Shown here in pieces: positions 27,313 through 34,528 of a stretch of 35,130 nt of DNA. The stretch spans positions 1-35,130 of the forward strand of contig NZ_JANXTI010000001.1 of NCBI RefSeq assembly GCF_025352425.1, written 5' to 3'. The notes below the pieces were generated by a model, which had not been told where the DNA came from, searched no databases, and worked only from the letters and a program-made list of their open reading frames with translations. This DNA comes from Flavobacterium sp. GTDB taxonomy: Bacteria; Bacteroidota; Bacteroidia; Flavobacteriales; Flavobacteriaceae. Position 1 is the stretch's first letter, and the number at the start of each line of letters is the position of its first letter. Position numbers and translations under genes: made by a program.

Positions 27313-27377
27313 GAATGAAATTCTAATCAGCAAATTTATATTAAAATTTTTAACCTTTCTTCAACACAAAAACTTTG

Positions 27378-27385
27378 TAACTTTG
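27378..27385 (+). promoter_or_regulatory. Putative -7 promoter element of truA
   Basis: TAACTTTG matches TAnnTTTG, 25 bases before the TTG start at 27411. No clear -33 TTG at the right distance. Confidence 0.5.
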
Positions 27386-27410
27386 GGACTTTTAACGCTG
27401 CAACTTTATC

Positions 27411-28178
27411 TTGAGATATTTTATAGAATTAGCATATAAAGGAACAAACTATCACGGTTGGCAGTACCAGCCCGCCGCTGACTCTGTACAAGAAACCCTC
27501 AACAAAGCCTTGTCAATACTATTGAAAACTGACATTGACATTGTTGGCGCCGGAAGAACAGACACTGGTGTTCACGCTAAACAAATGTTTGCCCATTTTG
27601 ATTATGAAACCGAAATCGAAACACAGCAATTAGTTCACAAACTCAATTCCTTTTTACCCAAAGACATTGTTGTTTTTAATATCTTCAAAGTAGCCAATGA
27701 CGCTCATGCCCGCTTTGATGCCACGAAACGTACTTATGAATATCATATTCATACGATGAAAAATCCTTTTGAAAACGAAGGAAGTTATCAATTTCAATTG
27801 CCATTGGATATTGATAAAATGAATGAAGCATGTGAGATACTCTTCAAACATAAGGATTTCGAATGCTTTTCAAAAGTAAATACCGATGTCAGAACCTTTA
27901 ATTGTGTTATTTTTGAAGCACATTGGACTCGAGGCGGAACTGAACAGAGCGGAGCTGAACAAACCGGAAACAAACTAATTTTTACAATTTCGGCCGATAG
28001 ATTTTTGCGAAATATGGTTCGTGCTATTGTGGGAACAATGATAAACATCGGAACAGGAAAAATAAGTTTAATCGATTTTGAAAAAATAATAGATAGCAAA
28101 AACAGAAGCCAGGCCGGATTTTCAGTACCGGCACAAGGATTATATTTAACTAAAATTGAATACGAAAATTTATTTTAA
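27411..28178 (+). CDS. truA: tRNA pseudouridine(38-40) synthase TruA
   Basis: 255 residues. Starts with TTG (MRYFIELAYKGTNYHGWQ fits the family exactly and no ATG is near). Catalytic Asp51 in GAGRTDTGVHA; RFDATKRTYEYHI, CFSKVNTDVRTFNC, and RFLRNMVRAIVGTMINIG are further TruA signatures. It converts U38-U40 in the anticodon arm of many tRNAs. Odd point: a short low-complexity insert (RGGTEQSGAEQTGNK) between two strands, coded by two imperfect 15-base tandem copies at 27936-27965. The ABC exporter gene follows after 49 bases on the same strand, and no terminator separates them, so an operon is likely. Confidence 0.95.
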   Translation: MRYFIELAYKGTNYHGWQYQPAADSVQETLNKALSILLKTDIDIVGAGRTDTGVHAKQMFAHFDYETEIETQQLVHKLNSFLPKDIVVFNIFKVANDAHARFDATKRTYEYHIHTMKNPFENEGSYQFQLPLDIDKMNEACEILFKHKDFECFSKVNTDVRTFNCVIFEAHWTRGGTEQSGAEQTGNKLIFTISADRFLRNMVRAIVGTMINIGTGKISLIDFEKIIDSKNRSQAGFSVPAQGLYLTKIEYENLF

Positions 28179-28227
28179 ATTTTAAATTAAAACCATTTAT
28201 AATATTCAGAATTTAAAACAGAAAAAA

Positions 28228-29982
28228 GTGCAAGCAAAAGCATTCGATACCAATTTATTTAAAAGGATTTTAAAATACACGAAGCCCTATAAATTCAGAT
28301 ATTATGGGGTAATTTTGTTTGCCATTTCTCTTTCTGTTTTTGCCGCACTTCGCCCCTATCTCTTAAAGCAAACCGTTGATGAATACATAAAACCAAAAGA
28401 CGGAAACGGACTCCTGTTTTATGTAACTCTGATGGGAATTGTTATGCTTTTAGAATCAATTTCACAGTTTTATTTTGTGTATTGGGCCAATTGGTTGGGG
28501 CAGGATATTATCAAAGACATTCGGATAAAACTATTCAAATACATCCTCAGTTTCCGAATGAAGTATTTTGACAATTCTCCTGTGGGAATGTTAGTAACGC
28601 GTTCCGTTTCTGATATTGAGCAAATAGCGCGTATTTTTAGTCAGGGCCTTTTCATGATTTTCAGTGATTTGTTGAAAATGATTGTTGTGCTCTTCTTTAT
28701 GTTTTATATGAACTGGCGATTGACATGGATTGTTATCATTGCCATGCCAATATTGGTTTACATTACACGGATTTTTCAACGCAAAATGCAGGTTGCATTT
28801 GAAGAAGTGAGGACACAGGTTAACAATATGAATGTTTTTGTGCAGGAACGTGTTACCGGAATGAAAATTGTGCAGCTTTTCAATCGGGAAGATATTGAAT
28901 TTGAAAAGTTCAAAGAAATCAACAGCAAACACAACAATGCCTGGATAAAAACCATTTTTTATAACTCTATCTTCTTCCCTATTGCCGATATTATTTCCTC
29001 ATTAACCCTTGGAGCAGTTGTTCTGTATGGGGGATTTCATATTTTAGATGGTAATAAATTTACCTCATTTGGTGATTTATTCTCTTATACCATGTTCATC
29101 GGAATGCTGTTTAATCCGCTGCGTCAGATTGCAGATAAATTTAACGAAATGCAAATGGGAATGATTGCGGCCAATCGTGTGTTCGATATTTTGGACACTG
29201 ATAATGATGTCCAGAATGATGGAACAAAAATGGCCAGTCATTTCCTGGGAAACATCCGTTTTGAAAACGTTCGTTTCAGTTATATTGACAATGAAGAAGT
29301 GTTAAAAGGAATCAATCTAAAAGTAAATGCCGGCGAAACCATTGCCATCGTTGGCGCTACAGGGGCCGGTAAATCAACAATCATCAATCTTCTAAATCGC
29401 TTTTACGAAATCAATTCAGGTTCGATTTATATTGACGATCAAAATATAAACGATTTTAAACTGGAAAGCCTTCGACAACAAATTGCTATTGTTTTACAGG
29501 ATGTCTTTCTTTTTGCCGATACGATTCACAACAACATTACATTGAACAATCCTGAGATTACCCGTGAGGTTGTCATTACAGCAGCCAAGGAAATTGGTGT
29601 ACACAAATTCATTAAAAGCCTTCCCGGCGGTTATGATTATGATGTAAAAGAGCGTGGCGTGATGCTGTCATCTGGCCAACGTCAACTGATTGCGTTTCTT
29701 AGGGCCTATGTTAGCAATCCGAGTATTTTAATTTTGGATGAAGCTACTTCTTCTATTGACAGCTATAACGAAGAATTAATTCAAAAAGCAACCGAAACGA
29801 TTACCAAAGACAGAACTTCGATAGTAATTGCGCATCGGTTGGCAACAATCATAAATGCCGATAAAATAATTGTAATAGAAAAAGGTCAAATTGTAGAAGA
29901 AGGAACGCACCAGGAATTGGTTAGCAAAACAGAAGGTTTTTACAAAAAATTATACGACTCTCAGTTTGCTGTCGAGAGTTAA
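28228..29982 (+). CDS. ABC exporter, fused permease-ATPase (MsbA/MdlB-like)
   Basis: 584 residues, GTG start at 28228. N-terminal six-helix exporter domain (to about residue 320) and C-terminal ATPase with Walker A GATGAGKST, Q-loop VLQDVFLFADT, signature LSSGQRQL, Walker B ILILDEATSSID and switch IVIAHRLAT. It forms a homodimer or heterodimer in the inner membrane; candidate substrates are lipids or drugs, but this cannot be settled from sequence. The signature has Ser in place of the second-position Gly (LSSGQ), a tolerated variant in several exporters. Probably cotranscribed with truA. Confidence 0.92.
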   Translation: MQAKAFDTNLFKRILKYTKPYKFRYYGVILFAISLSVFAALRPYLLKQTVDEYIKPKDGNGLLFYVTLMGIVMLLESISQFYFVYWANWLGQDIIKDIRIKLFKYILSFRMKYFDNSPVGMLVTRSVSDIEQIARIFSQGLFMIFSDLLKMIVVLFFMFYMNWRLTWIVIIAMPILVYITRIFQRKMQVAFEEVRTQVNNMNVFVQERVTGMKIVQLFNREDIEFEKFKEINSKHNNAWIKTIFYNSIFFPIADIISSLTLGAVVLYGGFHILDGNKFTSFGDLFSYTMFIGMLFNPLRQIADKFNEMQMGMIAANRVFDILDTDNDVQNDGTKMASHFLGNIRFENVRFSYIDNEEVLKGINLKVNAGETIAIVGATGAGKSTIINLLNRFYEINSGSIYIDDQNINDFKLESLRQQIAIVLQDVFLFADTIHNNITLNNPEITREVVITAAKEIGVHKFIKSLPGGYDYDVKERGVMLSSGQRQLIAFLRAYVSNPSILILDEATSSIDSYNEELIQKATETITKDRTSIVIAHRLATIINADKIIVIEKGQIVEEGTHQELVSKTEGFYKKLYDSQFAVES

Positions 29983-30040
29983 ACTTTCAAAATAAATTCA
30001 TAAATTCGCAGTCTCAAATAATCAAAGAAATTCTATAGAT

Positions 30041-30157
30041 ATGGCACGAGCCTTTCGGCGATTGCATTTTTATATTAAACAAATAAATACGAAAAAATGA
30101 CACGAACCTTTTGGTGACTGCATTTTTTACATTAAATAAATAATTACGAAAAAAATG
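30041..30157 (+). repeat. Tandem duplication in the lpdA leader
   Basis: Two diverged copies with a period of 56-58 bases lie directly before lpdA. Copy 1 starts ATGGCACGAGCCTTTCGGCG at 30041; copy 2 starts ATGACACGAACCTTTTGGTG at 30097; each ends with an ACGAAAAAAATG-like run. The lpdA ATG at 30155 sits at the end of copy 2, just as the ATG at 30097 ends copy 1. The small hairpin GCC-TTTC-GGC of copy 1 becomes ACC-TTTT-GGT in copy 2, a paired change. Two upstream ORFs result: 30041-30100 (19 residues) and 30097-30117 (MTRTFW), overlapping by ATGA. Confidence 0.7.
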
Positions 30158-31543
30158 AAATACGATATTATTGTTTTAGGAAGTGGTCCCGGCGGTTATG
30201 TGACTGCTATTCGTGCCTCACAATTAGGCTTTAAAGTAGCCGTAATCGAAAAAGAAAACCTCGGTGGAATCTGCCTTAATTGGGGTTGTATTCCAACGAA
30301 AGCGCTTTTAAAATCGGCACAGGTTTTTGATTACCTAAAACATGCTTCTGATTATGGATTAACCATCAAGGAATTTGACAAAGATTTCTCAGCAGTTGTA
30401 AAACGGTCAAGAGATGTTGCCGACGGCATGAGCAAAGGTGTTCAGTTCCTTATGAAGAAAAACAAAATCGACGTTATTGATGGTTTTGGAAAATTAAAAC
30501 CCGGAAAGAAAGTTGATGTTACCGATAAGGACAAAAAAGTTACCGAATATTCCGCAGACCACATCATCATCGCAACGGGAGCGCGTTCACGCGAATTGCC
30601 AAACCTGCCACAGGATGGTGTAAAAGTTATCGGTTATCGTCAGGCGATGACATTGCCGACACAGCCAAAGAAAATGATTGTTGTTGGTTCCGGCGCTATC
30701 GGAGTTGAATTTGCTCATTTCTATAACGCAATGGGAACAGAAGTTACTATTGTGGAGTTTATGCCAAATGTAGTTCCGGTTGAAGATGAAGATATCTCAA
30801 AACAATTTGAGCGTTCGTTAAAAAAAGCAGGAATTACAGTGATGACCAATGCTTCTGTTGAGAGAATTGATACGACCGGCAAAGGCGTAAAAGCATTTGT
30901 AAAAACGGCGAAAGGCGAAGAGATCCTTGAAGCGGATATTTTACTTTCTGCCGTTGGAATTAAAACAAACATCGAAAATATAGGTTTGGAAGAAGTGGGT
31001 ATCAAAACAGATAAAGATAAGATTTTGGTAAACGACTTTGCGCAAACCAACGTTCCCGGCTATTATGCTATTGGTGATGTAACACCAGGCCAGGCTTTGG
31101 CACACGTTGCGTCGGCAGAAGGAATTAATTGTGTTGAAAAAATCAAAGGTTTACATGTCGAACCAATCGATTATGGAAATGTTCCCGGTTGTACGTATGC
31201 AACTCCGGAAATTGCTTCTGTTGGTTTAACCGAAAAACAAGCAAAAGAAAAAGGATACGAATTGAAAATTGGAAAATTCCCATTCTCCGCTTCAGGAAAA
31301 GCAAAAGCTGCCGGAACACCGGATGGTTTTGTAAAAGTAATTTTTGATGCAAAATATGGCGAATGGTTAGGCTGTCATATGATTGGCGCCGGAGTTACTG
31401 ATATGATCGCAGAAGCAGTTGTAGCGCGTAAACTGGAAACAACCGGACACGAAATCCTAAAATCCATACATCCGCATCCAACCATGAGCGAAGCCGTTAT
31501 GGAAGCTGTTGCTGATGCTTATGGCGAAGTGATTCATTTGTAA
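30155..31543 (+). CDS. lpdA: Dihydrolipoyl dehydrogenase (E3)
   Basis: 462 residues. FAD motif GSGPGGYVTAIRASQLG, redox-active disulfide Cys40/Cys45 in GGICLNWGCIPTKALL, NAD motif VVGSGAIGVEFA, second FAD segment YYAIGDVTPG, and the catalytic His-Glu in HPHPTMSEAVMEA at the dimer interface. It reoxidises dihydrolipoamide in the pyruvate and 2-oxoglutarate dehydrogenase complexes. The E1/E2 genes are not adjacent, so this E3 probably serves several complexes. The leader carries a tandem duplication with two tiny ORFs that may affect translation. A terminator follows. Confidence 0.97.
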   Translation: MKYDIIVLGSGPGGYVTAIRASQLGFKVAVIEKENLGGICLNWGCIPTKALLKSAQVFDYLKHASDYGLTIKEFDKDFSAVVKRSRDVADGMSKGVQFLMKKNKIDVIDGFGKLKPGKKVDVTDKDKKVTEYSADHIIIATGARSRELPNLPQDGVKVIGYRQAMTLPTQPKKMIVVGSGAIGVEFAHFYNAMGTEVTIVEFMPNVVPVEDEDISKQFERSLKKAGITVMTNASVERIDTTGKGVKAFVKTAKGEEILEADILLSAVGIKTNIENIGLEEVGIKTDKDKILVNDFAQTNVPGYYAIGDVTPGQALAHVASAEGINCVEKIKGLHVEPIDYGNVPGCTYATPEIASVGLTEKQAKEKGYELKIGKFPFSASGKAKAAGTPDGFVKVIFDAKYGEWLGCHMIGAGVTDMIAEAVVARKLETTGHEILKSIHPHPTMSEAVMEAVADAYGEVIHL

Positions 31544-31570
31544 ATGGCAATTTTTATGTCTTTAATCCTA

Positions 31571-31606
31571 AAAAAAAACCAATCATCGAAAAGATTGGGG
31601 TTTTTT
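31571..31606 (+). terminator. Rho-independent terminator of lpdA
   Basis: AAAAACCAATC and GATTGGGGTTTTTT form a stem around ATCGAAAA with a T-run. Confidence 0.8.
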
Positions 31607-31656
31607 CGTTTTGCACTTACTAAAAAAGTATATTAGTTATCACATTCCATTCAACT

Positions 31657-31679
31657 GTTTATAAATGAGGTTTATAAAC
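31657..31679 (+). promoter_or_regulatory. Perfect 9-base inverted repeat upstream of the RCC1 gene
   Basis: GTTTATAAA (31657-31665) and TTTATAAAC (31671-31679) around TGAGG, 33 bases before the start at 31712. It could be a leader hairpin or an operator. Confidence 0.4.
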
Positions 31680-31711
31680 AATTAATTATGTTTAACCCTA
31701 AACAAAATAAC

Positions 31712-33138
31712 ATGAAAAAATTACTACTACTTTTTATTTTGCACTTCACTTTTTTCCAATCAGTATACGGGCAAGGCGGTTCGGTCTGTTGGCGAGAAGT
31801 ATCTGCAGGACAAAATTTTACCTTAGCTATCAAAAGTGATGGCACACTTTGGGGTTGGGGACAGAACTCAAACTTGTTGGGACTAGGATTGGGAAATTTA
31901 GCTAATCAAAATCTTCCTACTCAAATTGGTAACGCAAATGACTGGCTGACAGTTTCTGCAGGAACGATACATTCTTTGGCCGTAAAAACCAATGGGACTT
32001 TATGGTCATGGGGAAATGGGCAATTTGGTCAATTGGGAAATGGAGTATTTAATTCGGCTACGCCAAATGTTACTCAAGTGGGCACAGCAACAGATTGGCT
32101 AAAAGTTTCGGCGGGCAATCGATTTAGTTTGGCCATAAAAAACACAGGGACACTATGGTCCTGGGGTTGGAATTTCACAGGGCAATTAGGAGATAATACT
32201 GTTGTAGATTCAAATCTTCCGGCACAGGTTGGCACTGCCAATAATTGGTTTTTAATTGATGCTGGTGACCAACATTCATTAGCTATTAAAACAACCGGAA
32301 CACTTTGGGCTTGGGGAAATAACACTTTTGGACAATTGGGCGACGGAACAAATACCACAAGTTTAATTCCAATCCAAATCGGAATAGCAACCAACTGGTC
32401 TTTGATTTCCGGAGGAACAGATCACAGCATGGCGATTAACAGCGGTAATATTTTATACACCTGGGGAAACAATACTAACGGACAATTGGGAGATGGAACA
32501 AATACAGCCTCAAATGTGTTCCTATTCCTATCAGCTTTAGCTCTGTCGGTCTTGTATCATTTTACATCGCAATTTCTGCTGGGCAAACACATTCCCTAGC
32601 CATAAAAAATGATAATACACTTTGGTCAACTGGTTTCAATAATCAAGGACAGTTAGGATTAGGGAATCTAACAAATACCAACGTGCTAAATCAAGTTGGA
32701 ACTGCCAATACCTGGATTGGAATTTCTGCGGGACACACTCATTCCCATGCTATTGCTACAAATACAGATATTTGGTCAACTGGAAGAGGTTTGGAAGGTG
32801 AATTGGGAATTGGAAGCAACACGGCTTTCAATACGCTTCAGGTTGTAGCCTGTCCGGCAACTCCTTTGTCAACAAATGATATAAAATTGTTTAAAGCGGC
32901 TGTTTATCCAAACCCAACAAACGGAATAACGACTATAAGTTATAACTTAGAAAACGATACTACGGTTACATTCAGAATAACTACTATTCAAGGGCAACTA
33001 ATTCAGGAAAACAAAATGGATAAACCAAGCGGTTTACAAACGGATAATTTCGACTTAAGTGGCCTATCCAATGGAATCTATTTTATTTCTATAAATAGCA
33101 CAAATGGAGCCTATACTGTCAAACTGATTAAAGAATAA
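31712..33138 (+). pseudogene. Secreted RCC1-repeat (seven-bladed propeller) protein with T9SS type A signal, frameshifted
   Basis: Start chosen at 31712 (MKKLLLLFILHFTFF, signal peptide ending SVYGQ). RCC1-type units of about 50 residues repeat the pattern SAGxxHSLAIKxxGTLWxWGxNxxGQLGxG. Five are in the first frame. The frame then runs into the stop at 32597-32599. From about 32518 the next frame continues PIPISFSSVG, ISAGQTHSLAIKNDNTLW and a seventh unit, and ends with a T9SS type A domain (VYPNPTNGITTISYN to TVKLIKE, stop 33136-33138). Removing two bases from GTGT at 32516-32519 restores one frame with exactly seven blades. It is either a recent dinucleotide duplication or a sequencing error. 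It would have been a surface or secreted beta-propeller of unknown ligand. Confidence 0.85.
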
Positions 33139-33161
33139 ATAAACTTTTATAACAGCATTTT

Positions 33162-33193
33162 AAAATCCCAGTCTAAAAATTGGGATTTTTTTT
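33162..33193 (+). terminator. Rho-independent terminator of the RCC1 gene
   Basis: AAAATCCCA and TTGGGATTTTTTTT pair around GTCTAAAAA; it starts 24 bases after the stop. Confidence 0.8.
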
Positions 33194-33294
33194 GTTAACA
33201 AGTATTTCTTTGAAATTCCAATTGACTATCAATATTTTATAAATTTAATTTGTCAAAAAAAATTAAGTCAACCTAACTATTAAATTTATTATTT

Positions 33295-33798
33295 ATGAAA
33301 AAAATCCAATTATTTAAAATCGCTTTTCTGGCCTTAGCCTTAGTAAGCTTGAGTTGTAAAAAAGCAGACGAAGCTCCTGCTGAATCTGCAAAACCTGCAT
33401 TTGATTTAGCTGCTGCGAAAACAGCAGTAGATGCCAGATATCGTGAATTCGAAAAAGCTTTCAATGCAAAAGATTCCGTTGCATTGGCTAATTGTTACAC
33501 TACCGATGCCGAATTTATGAACCCTAATGCAAAAGCTTTGGAAGGAAGACCTGCCATTCAAAAAGTATTCGGAGAATGGTTTAAAGGCGAGTCGCCAACT
33601 TTAAAGCTAAATCTTGTAGAGCTTTGGGGTGATGAAAACAATCTGACTGCGGAAGATGCCTGGACAATGACTGATAAGGACGGGAAAGTTGTTGATGAAG
33701 GAAAATCAATCGAAGTTTACAAAATGGAAGATGGAAAGTGGCTTTTACTTCGCGACTGCTATAATTCTGATATGCCGGCAATGCCAATGAAAAAATAA
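33295..33798 (+). CDS. Lipoprotein with NTF2-like (SnoaL/DUF4440-type) domain
   Basis: 167 residues. Lipoprotein signal MKKIQLFKIAFLALALVSLSC with lipid Cys21, followed by an Ala/Glu/Pro-rich linker. From about residue 40 an NTF2-like cone fold: helix VDARYREFEKAFNAKDSVALANCYTTDAEFM, then NAKALEGRPAIQKVFGEWF, and beta strands ending KMEDGKWLLLRDCYNSD. Such domains are small-molecule binding folds, sometimes enzymes; no function can be assigned. It probably has its own promoter (TTG near 33222 and a TAATTTG variant near 33247) and a strong terminator downstream. Confidence 0.82.
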   Translation: MKKIQLFKIAFLALALVSLSCKKADEAPAESAKPAFDLAAAKTAVDARYREFEKAFNAKDSVALANCYTTDAEFMNPNAKALEGRPAIQKVFGEWFKGESPTLKLNLVELWGDENNLTAEDAWTMTDKDGKVVDEGKSIEVYKMEDGKWLLLRDCYNSDMPAMPMKK

Positions 33799-33819
33799 AA
33801 TTATCAGTTATTAAGTTAT

Positions 33820-33852
33820 AAAGCCATCAAAAATTATCTTGATGGCTTTTTT
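33820..33852 (+). terminator. Rho-independent terminator
   Basis: AAAGCCATCAA and TTGATGGCTTTTTT pair around AAATTATC, 22 bases after the stop of the NTF2-like lipoprotein. Confidence 0.9.
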
Positions 33853-33957
33853 ATTAAACAAAATGGTTGTCTGATAAAATATTATATTTCTAGTATGTTG
33901 AAAGTGAACCTTTTTACAAAATATTTGTTTTACTGATTAAAAAAAGAAATGAAATAG

Positions 33958-33988
33958 TTGTGAATTATAGAATGAAAAGTTACATTTG
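33958..33988 (+). promoter_or_regulatory. Promoter of the tRNA cluster
   Basis: TTG (33958-33960), 20 bases, then TACATTTG (33981-33988), both consensus. The first tRNA begins 43 bases downstream. Confidence 0.75.
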
Positions 33989-34031
33989 CAACCGCAAAAA
34001 AGCTAAGTTCTTTAAGCATTATTGAAAATCT

Positions 34032-34118
34032 GGAGAGTTGCCTGAGTGGCCGAAAGGACATGTTTGCTAAACATGCGTATGGGAAACTGTACCAAGGGTT
34101 CGAATCCCTTACTCTCCG
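34032..34118 (+). tRNA. tRNA-Ser(GCT)
   Basis: 87 nucleotides including a long variable arm (class II). Acceptor GGAGAGT / ACTCTCC, T-loop GGTTCGAATCC, anticodon GCT at 34066-34068, reading AGC/AGU. No CCA is encoded. First of three tRNAs transcribed together. Confidence 0.95.
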
Positions 34119-34131
34119 CTTTTTTAATTTT

Positions 34132-34206
34132 CGGGGTGTAGCGTAGCCCGGTTATCGCGCCTGCTTTGGGAGCAGGAGGCCGCAGGTTCGAATCCTGCCA
34201 CCCCGA
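34132..34206 (+). tRNA. tRNA-Pro(TGG)
   Basis: 75 nucleotides. Acceptor CGGGGTG / CACCCCG, anticodon stem CCTGC / GCAGG with anticodon TGG at 34167-34169, T-loop GGTTCGAATCC. No encoded CCA; it lies 13 bases after tRNA-Ser. Confidence 0.95.
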
Positions 34207-34240
34207 CTTTTTAACCATTTTTTTGCGTAAAAACTGTTTT

Positions 34241-34314
34241 GGTTCCATAGCTCAGCTGGATAGAGCAACGCACTTCTAATGCGTAGGTCGAAGGTTCGAA
34301 TCCTTCTGGGATCA
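34241..34314 (+). tRNA. tRNA-Arg(TCT)
   Basis: 74 nucleotides. Acceptor GGTTCCA / TGGGATC with G-U pairs, D-arm GCTCAGCTGGATAGAGC, anticodon TCT at 34275-34277 in stem ACGCA / TGCGT, T-loop GGTTCGAATCC. No encoded CCA. A decayed copy of its 3' end lies at 34412-34428. Confidence 0.95.
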
Positions 34315-34411
34315 CGAATGAATCAAATCCCGAAAAATAAATGGAATTTATTCTAATTTTATTTTTTGGGGTTTTGCTTTTCAAAGCGGAGCTTTGAGGA
34401 TGTGCACAGTA

Positions 34412-34428
34412 AATCCTTTTGGAATCAC
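34412..34428 (+). repeat. Decayed direct repeat of the tRNA-Arg 3' end
   Basis: AATCCTTTTGGAATCAC matches the tRNA 3' end AATCCTTCTGGGATCAC (34299-34315) at 15 of 17 positions, 113 bases downstream in the same orientation. It could be an attachment-site scar of a lost element or a tRNA duplication remnant. Confidence 0.4.
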
Positions 34429-34434
34429 ATCATA

Positions 34435-34461
34435 AACCATTGAGAAATCAGTGGTTTTTTT
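34435..34461 (+). terminator. Terminator of the tRNA cluster
   Basis: AACCATTGA pairs with TCAGTGGTT (one T-G) around GAAA, followed by a T-run. Confidence 0.85.
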
Positions 34462-34496
34462 GTTTTAAAAGCATTCCATAATTTATAATAAAAGAT

Positions 34497-34504
34497 TAGT
34501 TTTG
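34497..34504 (+). promoter_or_regulatory. Putative -7 promoter element of the acetyl-CoA acetyltransferase gene
   Basis: TAGTTTTG matches TAnnTTTG, 24 bases before the ATG at 34529, after the tRNA terminator. Confidence 0.55.
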
Positions 34505-34528
34505 CATTACAAATAATTAACACATATT

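Noticed and set aside
34012..34248. Minus-strand 78-residue ORF with GWQDSNLRPPAPKAG
   Set aside because: It is the antisense of the tRNA-Ser and tRNA-Pro genes, a well-known spurious translation found in many databases.
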